The notes: generated by a model from the sequence alone, not told the origin. A stretch of DNA of 64,000 bases from Neobacillus sp. SuZ13 (GCF_030123365.1 NZ_CP126107.1:3801001-3865000), one strand, 5' to 3'; counted from the stretch's first letter, positions 27,656 to 37,106 are shown. A program made the numbers and translations.

Positions 27656-28954
27656 GTGTCACATAATCAAAAAAATTCAAAAGCTTGGTTGCAGAGCTAC
27701 GTCGATTCACCAGAAAAGCAGCAAAAGCTATATCGCCGGACATTGTTCATTGTCGTCATGTCACAAATTTTTGGTGGGGCTGGACTGGCTGCTGGTATTA
27801 CTGTTGGTGCACTCCTTGCCCAAGATATGTTAGGGACAGATCGATATGCAGGCATTCCGGCGGCATTGTTAACGTTTGGCTCTGCTGGAGCAGCGCTGCT
27901 GATTGGTCGCGTTTCGCAACGGTTTGGCCGTCGAATTGGTCTTGCGGGAGGTTTTTTAACTGGTGGGATCGGTGCAGTTGGAGTCATTGTTTCGGCCATT
28001 ACTAGTAATATCTATCTTCTCTTTGCCTCACTCCTCGTCTACGGTGCGGGATCTGCTTCAAACTTACAAGCACGCTATGCAGGAGTAGACCTAGCTAAAC
28101 CTGCTCAGCGTGCGACAGCCGTTAGCATTGCCATGGTATCAACGACCTTCGGGGCTGTGGCAGGACCAAACTTGGTGGACGTCATGGGCCGATTTGCTGT
28201 CTCTATTGGTATCCCTGCACTTGCTGGTCCTTTTATTCTAGGGGCGGCAGCCTTTTTATTTGCAGGGTTAGTCCTTTTAGCTTTTCTCCGCCCAGATCCT
28301 TTAATTGTTGCCAACGCCCTTGCAGATCGTCAAGTCATAGACAAGAGTCAGCCTATTGAGAAACAATCTAGTAATTTGGCAATAAATAACCGAGGAATTA
28401 TTGTCGGAGCTACCATTATGGTGTTAACGCAAATTGTCATGACCTCGATTATGACGATGACACCTGTTTACATGAAACATCATGGACATGGTCTAAGAGA
28501 GGTTGGCATGGTCATCGGCTTCCATATTGGCGCGATGTATCTTCCTTCTCTCGTCACAGGTATTCTCGTTGATAAAGTCGGTCGGACCGCAATGGCCATC
28601 GCTTCGGGTGCTACACTTCTTGCGGCAGGCATACTAGCTGCCAGCGCACCTTCAGATTCCATGCTTCTCCTTATCGTCGCCCTTTCTTTACTAGGACTTG
28701 GCTGGAATTTTGGTTTAATAAGCGGCACCGCACTGATCGTCGACTCCACTCATCCCTCAACTCGTGCCAAAACTCAAGGAACGGTAGATGTCTTAATTGC
28801 TTTAGCAGGGGCCTCTGGGGGAGCCCTATCCGGAATGGTGGTCGCACAAACAAGCTACGCAGGGCTTTCATTCGCAGGTGGAATTCTTTCCCTTATCCTT
28901 ATTCCAGTGGTTATCTGGTCTCGTAGTAATCAAAAAATAAAGGAAATAAGCTGA
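27656..28954 (+). CDS. MFS transporter
   Basis: A 432-residue protein with 12 hydrophobic helices. The loop after helix 2 reads GRVSQRFGRRIG, the usual MFS motif A, and a similar DKVGRTAMA occurs after helix 8. It starts with GTG behind GAGG. Probably a drug or metabolite exporter; substrate unknown. Monocistronic. Confidence 0.83.
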   Translation: MSHNQKNSKAWLQSYVDSPEKQQKLYRRTLFIVVMSQIFGGAGLAAGITVGALLAQDMLGTDRYAGIPAALLTFGSAGAALLIGRVSQRFGRRIGLAGGFLTGGIGAVGVIVSAITSNIYLLFASLLVYGAGSASNLQARYAGVDLAKPAQRATAVSIAMVSTTFGAVAGPNLVDVMGRFAVSIGIPALAGPFILGAAAFLFAGLVLLAFLRPDPLIVANALADRQVIDKSQPIEKQSSNLAINNRGIIVGATIMVLTQIVMTSIMTMTPVYMKHHGHGLREVGMVIGFHIGAMYLPSLVTGILVDKVGRTAMAIASGATLLAAGILAASAPSDSMLLLIVALSLLGLGWNFGLISGTALIVDSTHPSTRAKTQGTVDVLIALAGASGGALSGMVVAQTSYAGLSFAGGILSLILIPVVIWSRSNQKIKEIS

Positions 28955-29106
28955 GGAGAAGAAAAAGGATTTCTGGAAATGACATCCTATTTCTTTTTGT
29001 TATTTTGAAAAAAATATTTAAAAATTCACTATTTCACAATTAAATTTATTTTCGGAATTTTATATGTGTGGTATAGTCATAGAAAAGAAAAAATGGAGTG
29101 ATAAAA

Positions 29107-30204
29107 ATGAAACTGCAAGTCCAACGTGCTTATAATTTCAATGCAGGCCCTTCTGCATTACCCATTTCTGTTTTAGAAAAAGCTCAAGCAGAACTAATTG
29201 ATTTTCGAGGTACGGGCATGTCTGTCATGGAACTTAGTCACCGCAGCAAAGCTTATGAAGAGGTACATAATCAGGCGATTGACAGCCTAAAAGAGCTTTT
29301 GTCCATTCCTGATACGCATGAAGTACTCTTCTTGCAGGGTGGGGCAAGTCTTCAGTTTTCAATGATTCCAATGAATTTTTTACAAACGGGTAAAAAAGCG
29401 GCATATGTCATGACTGGTTCTTGGTCAGAGAAAGCTTTCACCGAGGCAAAACTATTTGGTGAGGTTTACCATGCGGCTTCTACGAAAGAAGGCAACTACC
29501 GCAGCATTCCTGCACTTGATCAATTACAGTACGATTCAACCGACGCTTATGTCCATGTAACTTCAAACAATACGATTTATGGTACACAATGGAAGGACTT
29601 CCCAGACACTGGTGATGTTCCATTAATCGCAGACATGTCAAGTGATATTCTGTCTAAGCCAATTGATGTCAGTAAGTTTGCCCTTATTTATGCAGGCGCA
29701 CAGAAAAACCTTGGCCCTTCAGGCGTAACCGTTGTGATTATTCGCAAGGATTTGCTAGAACAAGCCAACACAAATATCCCAACGATGTTAAATTACAGCA
29801 CTCATTCTAAAAATAATTCATTGTATAACACACCGCCAACTTTCGGCATCTATATGCTTGGAGAGGTGCTAAACTGGGCGCGTGAATTGGGTGGTTTGGA
29901 TGCCATTGCAAAGCTGAATGAGAAGAAAGCTAACTTGATTTATGAGACAATCGATGCAAGTAATGGTTTTTACATTGGTCATGCCACACCAGAAAGCCGT
30001 TCCCTTATGAATCTTACATTCAACTTAGCGTCAAAAGACTTAGAAAAGAAATTCCTCGAGCAAGCGAAACAGGAAGGCTTTGTCGGCGTAAACGGACACC
30101 GCTCAATTGGCGGATGCCGAGTATCAGCCTATAATGCGGTTCCAGTGGAAGCCTGCCAGGCATTCAAAGAGTTCATGATTAAATTCCAATCAGAAAATAG
30201 TTAA
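29107..30204 (+). CDS. serC: Phosphoserine aminotransferase
   Basis: SerC converts 3-phosphohydroxypyruvate and glutamate to phosphoserine in serine synthesis. The 365-residue protein begins YNFNAGPSALP, the family signature, and has the PLP lysine in AGAQKNLGPSG and the substrate Arg near NGHRSIGGCR. ATG at 29107 with GGAG eight bases upstream is preferred over a GTG at 29098. serA and serB are not adjacent, but a YsaA-like HAD phosphatase lies at 49.8 kb. A promoter-like TATAGT lies about 35 bases upstream of the start, and a strong terminator follows. Confidence 0.92.
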   Translation: MKLQVQRAYNFNAGPSALPISVLEKAQAELIDFRGTGMSVMELSHRSKAYEEVHNQAIDSLKELLSIPDTHEVLFLQGGASLQFSMIPMNFLQTGKKAAYVMTGSWSEKAFTEAKLFGEVYHAASTKEGNYRSIPALDQLQYDSTDAYVHVTSNNTIYGTQWKDFPDTGDVPLIADMSSDILSKPIDVSKFALIYAGAQKNLGPSGVTVVIIRKDLLEQANTNIPTMLNYSTHSKNNSLYNTPPTFGIYMLGEVLNWARELGGLDAIAKLNEKKANLIYETIDASNGFYIGHATPESRSLMNLTFNLASKDLEKKFLEQAKQEGFVGVNGHRSIGGCRVSAYNAVPVEACQAFKEFMIKFQSENS

Positions 30205-30218
30205 GATTTCTGCACTTC

Positions 30219-30255
30219 AAAAAGACCAGAGGAGATGTCCCCTCTGGTCTTTTTT
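30219..30255. terminator. Bidirectional intrinsic terminator
   Basis: AAAAAGACCAGAGG and CCTCTGGTCTTTTT pair around a short loop, between convergent serC and the LLM oxidoreductase. Confidence 0.88.
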
Positions 30256-30262
30256 ACTATGA

Positions 30263-31264
30263 TTATCTACCGTTAACTACTTCTTTCAATATTTCATACG
30301 AACGTTTTTGTTTTTCTGTGTCATAAATATACGATACAGCCATGAGTTCATCGACGTGATATTTCTCTTGGAATGCAGTCCACTGTTGGCGGACAGTTTC
30401 TTTACTTCCGATTAATGTCACACTCTGCTTCGTGGCAGCCATTTCTTTTTCCATCGGAGTCCAAATCTCATCCAAGCTTTCAACTGGCGGCTGCAATGGA
30501 TTTTGCGTTCCACGGACAACATTTAGGAAAAATTGCTGCATTGTTGTCGATAAAAACTGGGCTTCATCATCTGTTTCAGCAGCAATAACATTTAAACAAA
30601 CCATCATATATGGTTTATCCAAATATTCTGAAGGCTGGAAACGACTTCTGTAGATTGACATCGCTTCTTCCATGAATCTTGGAGCAAAATGGGATGCAAA
30701 TACATATGGCAGTCCCAAGCTTGCCGCTAGATACGCGGAATCAGTCGATGATCCAAGGATATAAATCGGAATGTTCGTGTCAACACCAGGATAGGCTTTC
30801 ACATAACTTTGCTGTTCTACTGGGCCAAAATAAGTAAGCAGTGCATTCACATCATCCGGGAAGGTGTAGACAGAATCATTTTTCGAACGTCTTAAGGCGC
30901 TTGCCGTCATCATATCTGTTCCAGGTGCCCGCCCAAGCCCCAAGTCGACACGATTGGGATAGATTGTGGCTAAGGTGCCAAATTGTTCTGCTACCACAAG
31001 CGGCGAATGATTTGGCAGCATGATTCCGCCAGACCCTACATGAATGGTATTTGTATGTTCTAATACATGCTTGATTAAAATCGATGTCGCTGAACTGACA
31101 AGTGTCGCTGTATTATGATGTTCTGCGATCCAATAGCGTTGATAGCCCATCGTTTCAACCGATTGTGCAAGTTCAACCATTGACTCAATCGCTTGGCTAG
31201 GAGTTTGCCCCTTCCGGATTGGAGCTAAATTTAAAACAGATACCGGTATCTGAGTAGTTGTCAT
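30263..31264 (-). CDS. LLM class flavin oxidoreductase, MsnO8-like
   Basis: A 333-residue luciferase-like barrel with the group signature YWIAEHHN near residue 46 and [10 protein letters not shown] near 108. The GQTPSQAIE start and [12 protein letters not shown] segment are typical of the YhbW/MsnO8-type subgroup. Reduced flavin dependent; substrate unknown. The inner ATG at 31264 has a normal ten-base spacing from AAAGG, while the outer one at 31273 is too close. Confidence 0.85.
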   Translation of the reverse strand: MTTTQIPVSVLNLAPIRKGQTPSQAIESMVELAQSVETMGYQRYWIAEHHNTATLVSSATSILIKHVLEHTNTIHVGSGGIMLPNHSPLVVAEQFGTLATIYPNRVDLGLGRAPGTDMMTASALRRSKNDSVYTFPDDVNALLTYFGPVEQQSYVKAYPGVDTNIPIYILGSSTDSAYLAASLGLPYVFASHFAPRFMEEAMSIYRSRFQPSEYLDKPYMMVCLNVIAAETDDEAQFLSTTMQQFFLNVVRGTQNPLQPPVESLDEIWTPMEKEMAATKQSVTLIGSKETVRQQWTAFQEKYHVDELMAVSYIYDTEKQKRSYEILKEVVNGR

Positions 31265-31573
31265 TATTTTCATTCCTTTCCCTAAAGAGAATACTACTAT
31301 AGTAACAATAGGAATGAAGAAATCAAAAATAAATGCTTACCTTCTTTTGTCTGTTCTAATGATTTTTCTACTGGATTAATTGACGCTAACTATCTTTACA
31401 CCAAAAATTGAAAAAATTGGCATTTTAATCAGAAAACTCGCCCGCACTATGTAATAGAAAATGCATATAAAATTGTATGCTATTTAAATATAGCAATTTT
31501 ATGAATTAATCCCCTGGTACAGGAGCGATTGATATTACTCTAGTACCAAGAAAAGAAAAAGGAGGTGTTTATT

Positions 31574-31906
31574 TTGCCAAAACCACACAAAAAGCATCAA
31601 CATGTACAAGCCCAAGACAATCAATCTCAGACTGATGGACAAGACTCTCAAGCTCAAACTGAAGAAACAAACACTCAAGCTCAAACTGAAGAAGCAAACA
31701 CTCAGTCCCAAAATGAAGAAGCAAACTCTCAAGCTCAAGCAGATAGTGAAGACTCTCAAGCGCAAGCTGATAGTGAAGACTCTCAAGCTCAAGCTGATAG
31801 TGAAGACTCTCAAGCTCAAGCTGATGGAGCAGACGCTCAAGCTCAAAATAATCAAGCCAATAAGAAAGGCCCTGGTTCTCCAAAGGGAAAGAAGAAAAAT
31901 GACTAA
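31574..31906 (+). CDS. Low-complexity Gln/Ala/Asp/Glu repeat protein
   Basis: A 110-residue disordered protein. After PKPHKKHQH it is built of nine-residue units, QAQADSEDS three times exactly and earlier variants such as QAQTEETNT, and ends in the basic tail KKGPGSPKGKKKND. There is no signal peptide or membrane segment. AGGAGG eight bases upstream selects a TTG start at 31574. The unit is 27 bp at DNA level, so copy number may vary among strains. The charge-segregated, proline-poor sequence suggests a surface-binding or stress-protective role, which is inference. Confidence 0.65.
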   Translation: MPKPHKKHQHVQAQDNQSQTDGQDSQAQTEETNTQAQTEEANTQSQNEEANSQAQADSEDSQAQADSEDSQAQADSEDSQAQADGADAQAQNNQANKKGPGSPKGKKKND

Positions 31907-31936
31907 TTGCGAAACTGGAGAGAATAGGTAATAACT

Positions 31937-31986
31937 GGTGATAAGTTGGTGGCAAAAGTTTATCTTTTTGCCACCAACTTATCACC
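31937..31986. repeat. Perfect 21-bp stem hairpin
   Basis: Two 21-bp perfect arms (31937-31957 and 31966-31986) enclose an eight-base loop, just after the repeat-protein gene. There is no T-tract on either side beyond the T5 inside the arm, so it is not a standard terminator. Confidence 0.7.
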
Positions 31987-32060
31987 CTCCATATATCACT
32001 AGCCTTAATGGATGCCTTCTGGGATATATTTAATAATTGTTATTTATGGGGGGATTAACA

Positions 32061-32201
32061 TTGATTGTTTTTCTATTAGGGATTTTTTTCTACATTTTCT
32101 TGGTTCCACCGACAAAGTATAGTAAGTCAGCAAAACAAGCGAGGATAAACGACGACATGAAAGGATCCCAAATAAACCTTGGGGTGGAACAAGATATTTA
32201 A
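32061..32201 (+). CDS. Small membrane-anchored peptide (46 aa)
   Basis: GGGGGG seven bases before a TTG opens a 46-residue frame: one hydrophobic helix (1-15), then a basic-polar tail (PPTKYSKSAKQARINDD). Its end overlaps the possible start of the permease gene by 23 bases, suggesting translational coupling. No family recognised. Confidence 0.55.
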   Translation: MIVFLLGIFFYIFLVPPTKYSKSAKQARINDDMKGSQINLGVEQDI

Positions 32202-33513
32202 CCTAGAATTGATTCTCATGTTTATCATTTTTTTATCAGTAATTAGTTTAATTATTTGGCGACCTAAAGGGCTCAATGAATGGATCCCTACAGCTATTGG
32301 AGCAGCGATTACTATTTTTTTAGGAATTGTGCCTTTAGATGATATTTATAAAATCCTTGATATCGTTAGTGGAGCGTCTATTACCATTTTATCAACGATT
32401 ATTATGTCTATCGTATTAGAGAGCATTGGTTTCTTTAATTGGGTTGCATTCAATTTAGTTAAAAAAGCAAAGGGTTCAGGTACTTTACTTTACATTTTTG
32501 TAAACCTAATTTGTTTTTTAACGACCATCTTTTTTAATAATGACGGAAGTATATTAATTACTACTCCGATAATAATTCATATGACAAAATACCTCAAACT
32601 TAAACCCCATCAAAAAATTCCATATTTACTCTCAGGAGCATTAATCGCAACCGCTTCCAGTGCCCCGATTGCAATTAGTAATATATCAAATTTAATTGCA
32701 TTGAAAATTGTTGGGATAGATTTAAACAGCTATATAGAAATGATGTTTATACCATCTATGATTGGTATTGTCACAATTGCAAGCTTGCTTTATTTATACT
32801 ATAAGAAGGCTATTCCCAAAAAGATTACACAAAACTTCACTGATCCGCTTACGGGCCAAATAAATATAAAGATTGATTGGTGGATGTTTAGGGTATGTAT
32901 GGTCATTGTTGTAGCAGTAAGAGCCAGTTTCTTTATCTTAACACCATTTGGTATTCCAATGGAGTGGATTGCATTGGCAGGGGCCATTTTAATAATTATG
33001 ATTAGGTGGTATAAAGCAGGAAAAGGAGTAAAAGATGTCATAAGTAAAACCCCATGGCATATACTCATTTTTGCTTTTAGTATGTATGTTTTAGTATACG
33101 GTCTTCAGAATGTTGGATTAACATCCTTTTTAGTAACATACTTTCAACCCCTAGTAGAGAGCAGTCATTTAAATGCTAGTCTAACAATGGGTATTTTATT
33201 AACGTTTTTGTCAAATTTATTTAATAATTTACCTGCTGTGATGATAGGTACATTATCACTCACTGATATGGGATTAGACCTGCATACCTTACAACTATCT
33301 TATCTGGCAAATGTTCTTGGCAGTGATATTGGTTCATTAATAACCCCTGTAGGAACTCTTGCCACCTTAATATGGATGTACATTTTAAAAAGCAATAGAA
33401 TTAGATTTACGTGGGGTCAGTATATTAAAGTCGCTGTACTCGTTATACCAATTGGATTAATTACAAGCTTAGTAGCTTTATATTTCTGGAATGAATGGTT
33501 TATCTTCAAATAA
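32179..33513 (+). CDS. ArsB/ion-transporter superfamily permease (YdfA-like)
   Basis: A 444-residue protein with about 11-12 helices. Two family hallmarks, FFNNDGSILITTPI (about 116-129) and SNLFNNLPAVMIGT (in the second half), match ArsB-type arsenite permeases of the ion-transporter superfamily, which include Bacillus YdfA. No arsR or arsC is adjacent, so export of arsenite is not assured. The start is uncertain: TTG at 32179 (AAAGGA 13 bases upstream), TTG at 32209 or ATG at 32218 all precede the first helix. Confidence 0.78.
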   Translation: MGWNKIFNLELILMFIIFLSVISLIIWRPKGLNEWIPTAIGAAITIFLGIVPLDDIYKILDIVSGASITILSTIIMSIVLESIGFFNWVAFNLVKKAKGSGTLLYIFVNLICFLTTIFFNNDGSILITTPIIIHMTKYLKLKPHQKIPYLLSGALIATASSAPIAISNISNLIALKIVGIDLNSYIEMMFIPSMIGIVTIASLLYLYYKKAIPKKITQNFTDPLTGQINIKIDWWMFRVCMVIVVAVRASFFILTPFGIPMEWIALAGAILIIMIRWYKAGKGVKDVISKTPWHILIFAFSMYVLVYGLQNVGLTSFLVTYFQPLVESSHLNASLTMGILLTFLSNLFNNLPAVMIGTLSLTDMGLDLHTLQLSYLANVLGSDIGSLITPVGTLATLIWMYILKSNRIRFTWGQYIKVAVLVIPIGLITSLVALYFWNEWFIFK

Positions 33514-33677
33514 GGCTCTTTTCATAAACTTTGTTGTTTTTTGGAACTTAATAAGGGTCAAAAACTTAAGTTTGCAGGCAATTTCCGCAATAGTTTTTAC
33601 GGAAAGATGCCACGAACCATATAGTTATACGTGTTGATGAACTTTAACGAAAAACAACATTCTTTGCGAAAATAGCC
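33514..33677. mobile_element. MITE-like element with imperfect terminal inverted repeats
   Basis: The 164-bp segment starts GGCTCTTTTCATAAACTTTG and ends in the reverse complement of GGCTATTTTCGCAAAGAATG, so about 28-bp terminal repeats with several mismatches, extended by GTTGTTTTT on both. It has no coding capacity and starts exactly after the permease stop codon. A non-autonomous transposon remnant is the best reading. Confidence 0.6.
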
Positions 33678-33841
33678 TCCAATAGGGAATTGGCAATATG
33701 GACTTGTTCTCAAAGGGTTAGCGTCAAACTTATCCCACCTCGCTACATCTTTTGATTCCATCATTTGACTCCTCTCATTACTTTGATACTAACGTAATTC
33801 AAACCTGAGTATAATTTCAACTTTCGGGTCAGCCCAACCTC

Positions 33842-33882
33842 AAAAAAAAGGTCTGGCCCAGATGAACCAGGACTGACCTTTT
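33842..33882 (-). terminator. Intrinsic terminator after the DUF3800 gene
   Basis: AAAAGGTC pairs with GACCTTTT, with extra pairs inside, and eight T residues follow on the minus strand. Confidence 0.8.
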
Positions 33883-35053
33883 ATTCCGTAACTAATAATT
33901 TTTCCATCTCTATTATTTTTTTAAGATATTCAAATTCATTGTTTTCGAGAATATCGATTTCATTGTTAGTGGCCAATAGAATTTGATTGCGGCACTTGGA
34001 TATTCTTTGAATCATCGGGTGTATCGTCAGGCTTGATAAATTTACAAAATCGTATACGTCTGTTAAACAAACCGGCAGTTTATAGCCCTTATTGCTGCTG
34101 GCAATTAACAGACCGCTATCCCGGAGCTTGGAGACGATGTTCGACCTGAAGTAATGATGATTGATTTTGTTCACCCGAATGGCATTAAGATTATCGAGAA
34201 TTTCTTGCGTGTAGACATATTCATTTGGGTTTTCTCGCAGATTAAAAAGCAAAAATTTGAGAAAATCAATCCTAATTTTTTCATCCATGTCTTCACTGTT
34301 TTTATTTTTCTCCAGGTAATGAAGGGTTAAATTCACCGATTGTTGAAAAATAACCTCATCAAACTGAGAGTCCTGATTCCTAGATATGTAATCATGTAAA
34401 TAATTTTTATAGTTTTGAGGCCATAAATTCATTGCGATGATTTTCTTTTTAATGATTTTATTAAAATGCGGATAATGTTCCGAGTACTGGGTTTGATCAT
34501 ACCCTTTCGCAATCGTCCCAGCGATTATATTAGCCAATTGGAGGAGAAGCTCTGATGAATTGTTGTTGAATCCAAAGGTGGAGTAGTTAAATAAATCTGG
34601 AATACTTTTTTCGGTGATATAGGATTTAAATTCAGTCATGAATTCTTTCGTTCCCTTTTCAACAAGAACAAGGTCAAGTTGATCAAAGGTTCGCTGTAAG
34701 TCATCATAAATCAAACGATTCATGTATTTAATGAATGTCTTTTCAAACGTGATGCCGTTATCTTCTCTAATTTTTCTTTTGTCGACGACATACGCATAGA
34801 TATTAAAAGGTAAATCCTTCAGTTCATTTAATAGCTGAATTCTTTGATGAGGGTCGTCGATTCTGGCAGATTGCATTTCTTCACTTGAAAAGTATTTTTG
34901 TCGAACCTTCTCGACTTCCTGCTCTAACCATTCTTTATTAGACTCTTTTGCTAGAATAGCAACGATAATAAAGTGGGTTGATACTTTATTACTTTCAAAA
35001 TCAAAACTATAATCACCTGATTCGTCAATAAACGCAAATTGGATATCGTTCAT
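33881..35053 (-). CDS. DUF3800 domain protein with C-terminal helix-turn-helix-like part
   Basis: A 390-residue protein. The start FAFIDESGDY is the DUF3800 signature, a RNase H-like fold with acidic residues that may bind metal. VLVEKG near 138 and the central region continue that fold. The last 110 residues (KINHHYFRSNIVSKLRDSGL, then SSNKGYKLP) look like a winged helix. DUF3800 proteins are scattered, often near phage or mobile genes, and their function is unproven. GAGG eight bases before the ATG at 35053 fixes the start. Confidence 0.8.
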   Translation of the reverse strand: MNDIQFAFIDESGDYSFDFESNKVSTHFIIVAILAKESNKEWLEQEVEKVRQKYFSSEEMQSARIDDPHQRIQLLNELKDLPFNIYAYVVDKRKIREDNGITFEKTFIKYMNRLIYDDLQRTFDQLDLVLVEKGTKEFMTEFKSYITEKSIPDLFNYSTFGFNNNSSELLLQLANIIAGTIAKGYDQTQYSEHYPHFNKIIKKKIIAMNLWPQNYKNYLHDYISRNQDSQFDEVIFQQSVNLTLHYLEKNKNSEDMDEKIRIDFLKFLLFNLRENPNEYVYTQEILDNLNAIRVNKINHHYFRSNIVSKLRDSGLLIASSNKGYKLPVCLTDVYDFVNLSSLTIHPMIQRISKCRNQILLATNNEIDILENNEFEYLKKIIEMEKLLVTE

Positions 35054-35148
35054 TCTCCCCACCTCACCCCAATTTCTTATATTCTTAATTCAACAAAATA
35101 GTCTCTAAAACCTTCTAAAAATTATTTTTCACCTGATAAATCTCAGGA

Positions 35149-35814
35149 TTAAGTTGATAGCCCGCATGTACAACGGTCTTTTCCGAAAACAATCGAATAG
35201 GAAGAAGGAAATTCTTGATTCACCCGTTGGACTTCGCGGGCGAATTCTACTTCATTTTTAGGAACTTGCGATAAGGAATCCGCCTTTTTCTGCGAATCAA
35301 CATGAGCTCCTGGTGGAACAAAGCTGCCCGGCTTAAGTGTCACACCACCGGTAACAATGGCTCCGGAGGCAATGAAACTGCCCTCTCCGACCCTGGCATT
35401 ATAAACAATAGACTTAAAACCAATAAATACTTTTTGATCAATCTGACAAGGACCATGGATCAGCGCCCCATGGGCACAGGATACCTCGTCACCAATATAA
35501 ATTGAATATTTCTTTTGGTTTACCTCCATCTGTTTGTTTTTTAAGCCGTGAAAGATTACCCCATCCTGTAAATTACAGTTGCTTCCGATGTAAAATGGCG
35601 TCCCTTCATCTGCGCGGATACTGACAAAAGGGGCGACAAACGTATTATTTCTAATCGTGACATCGCCTACTATATAAGTGAATGGACTTAAAAAGACTGT
35701 ATTATTGATTTTTGGATAAATGGGTGTTGGATTTGTTGATGTTGGGGGATTTGCTCCGACAAAGTAACTATACATATTAAAAGCACCATTTATATTATTG
35801 TGATAATTCCACAT
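35149..35814 (-). CDS. Gamma-type carbonic anhydrase-like hexapeptide-repeat protein
   Basis: A 221-residue left-handed beta-helix protein. Hexapeptide turns run from about residue 40 to 165 (VFLSPFTYIVGDVTI, FVAPFVSIRADEG). Histidines expected to bind metal lie in DGVIFHG and CAHGALIHG, as in archaeal Cam. It could hydrate CO2 or be a related acyl or metal-binding protein. The ATG at 35814 has GGGG eight bases upstream; the frame from 35925 is not used. Confidence 0.78.
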   Translation of the reverse strand: MWNYHNNINGAFNMYSYFVGANPPTSTNPTPIYPKINNTVFLSPFTYIVGDVTIRNNTFVAPFVSIRADEGTPFYIGSNCNLQDGVIFHGLKNKQMEVNQKKYSIYIGDEVSCAHGALIHGPCQIDQKVFIGFKSIVYNARVGEGSFIASGAIVTGGVTLKPGSFVPPGAHVDSQKKADSLSQVPKNEVEFAREVQRVNQEFPSSYSIVFGKDRCTCGLST

Positions 35815-35910
35815 AATAAATTCCCCTTTCTTAGCACTTGCCTCCATACTACATATACGTAGGATAATAAGATACATACCATATACTTGGTCATTCCGTT
35901 CAACAAAAAA

Positions 35911-35933
35911 GACAGTGATCCCCAAATCACTGC
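35911..35933 (-). terminator. Intrinsic terminator after PspA copy 1
   Basis: GCAGTGAT and ATCACTGT pair and are followed by TTTTTTG on the minus strand. Confidence 0.75.
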
Positions 35934-35943
35934 CCTTTCCATG

Positions 35944-36603
35944 TTATTCTTTTGATAGTTTTACAGATTGTTCGCCCTGCTTACCCATTTCTTTTTCTAA
36001 CTGCTCCATCCGTGCATCGATCGTGCTGTGGAAAAAGGATTGGTTCACTTTTTGTTCTAATCGTTCAAGATAGTTTTCGATATCTTTAAACTTGGATGAA
36101 AATTGGTCCGAGTATGAACTTGAATCTGAAACCTGATTTATTTTGAGATTAGCCCTTGTGACATTTTCCCGACCCATTAATTCCATCCGGCGCAGATGCA
36201 TATCCTTTACCTTATGTTTCATTTCATCGTGCTTTCTTTCTAATTCACTTAACTGCTCAGTGACTTGTGCAAGAGATGTCTTAAGCCGCTCTGCACGTTC
36301 AGCATATTGCTGATGCTCTGCTGAGGCAAATTGAAAGAGTTCTGTTTCACCAGCGTTTGAAGCAATCTCTGCTTGGTACTTCCTTTTTTCTGCACGTTCT
36401 GTTGCCTGAAGGTATTCTCGCGTAAATTCTTCCTTCAAACTTGCTTGACGTTCGATTAGTTTACCAACTTTCTCAGTCTCTTGCTCACACTCTTGAAGAT
36501 ATTGATTAAGTAAAGCAATTGGACTTTGTTTTTCCTTGATTTGACGTGCTTCATTCAAATCAGCAATAATGAGATCTTTAATTTTAGTCAATAAGTTTGC
36601 CAT
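35944..36603 (-). CDS. PspA/IM30 family protein, copy 1
   Basis: A 219-residue, nearly all-helical protein with long coiled coils (about 25-150), typical of PspA/LiaH membrane-stress proteins that oligomerise on damaged membranes. It is paired with a small membrane protein 21 bases upstream. A second, clearly related pair lies at 59.5-60.5 kb; the two PspA proteins share long stretches such as MHLRRMELMGRENVTRANL against MHLRRLELMGRENVTRANL. The inner ATG at 36603 is chosen since GGGG is nine bases upstream. Confidence 0.87.
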   Translation of the reverse strand: MANLLTKIKDLIIADLNEARQIKEKQSPIALLNQYLQECEQETEKVGKLIERQASLKEEFTREYLQATERAEKRKYQAEIASNAGETELFQFASAEHQQYAERAERLKTSLAQVTEQLSELERKHDEMKHKVKDMHLRRMELMGRENVTRANLKINQVSDSSSYSDQFSSKFKDIENYLERLEQKVNQSFFHSTIDARMEQLEKEMGKQGEQSVKLSKE

Positions 36604-36624
36604 TTTCATTTTCCCCTTTGATTA

Positions 36625-36969
36625 TTATTTTTTTAATTCATTCCATTGTTTATCAAAATTTTCAAATGGATCGGACTCCTTGTTCACTGGTGGCTTTTTA
36701 TTTTTATGCCATTGTTTATAAACAAGAAAAAGTACATAAGCTGCACCTACCCCGATAAGTGCTGGGATATGGTGGATGGTTGCTGATAAAACAATTAAGC
36801 CGATGATGATTAACCCAATTTTCCACCCTGTACTTTCAGCCTTCAAAAACTGTTTATAAATGAAGTAAAGAATCACTAGGCTGACAATTAACCCTACCAT
36901 CGGACCAATGGTTTTTAGTAAAATAAGTGCAGCAATCCCGCCTACTAACAGTAAACCAAATTTTTTCAT
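36625..36969 (-). CDS. lmo0954 family small membrane protein, copy 1
   Basis: A 114-residue protein with four hydrophobic segments and a charged tail ending FENFDKQWNELKK. It opens the operon with PspA copy 1 behind AAGGAGG. The same architecture recurs at 60165-60509. By analogy with LiaI/LiaH it may anchor the PspA protein at the membrane, which is inference. Confidence 0.83.
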   Translation of the reverse strand: MKKFGLLLVGGIAALILLKTIGPMVGLIVSLVILYFIYKQFLKAESTGWKIGLIIIGLIVLSATIHHIPALIGVGAAYVLFLVYKQWHKNKKPPVNKESDPFENFDKQWNELKK

Positions 36970-37019
36970 GTTATTATCCTCCTTCGTTTCATTTCAATTG
37001 AACACTGAGCATTTCCATA

Positions 37020-37106
37020 CTGTATCTTGATTTCATCTTACCTTTTTTCAGGGTCCTTCATAATTGCGCTTTAGCTTGATTTTTCACTAAGACTTAAGAC
37101 GTAGAT
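37020..37106 (-). promoter_or_regulatory. Conserved upstream block of the lmo0954-PspA operon, copy 1
   Basis: The block shares TCTACGTCTT, AATCAAGCTAA, GCGCAATTATGA and AAAAAAGGTAAGATGA in the same order with the region upstream of copy 2. A TATGAA-like -10 follows the GCGCAAT part. Conservation beyond coding DNA suggests common promoter control. Confidence 0.55.

Noticed and set aside
29047..29061. CodY-like box before serC, and a similar one at 48705-48719 before brnQ
   Set aside because: Each matches only 11 of 15 positions of the consensus in AT-rich DNA; too weak without a genome-wide score.
31569..31985. Minus-strand Leu-rich frames over the repeat protein
   Set aside because: Shadow frames created by the CAA/GAA repeat; no start signals.
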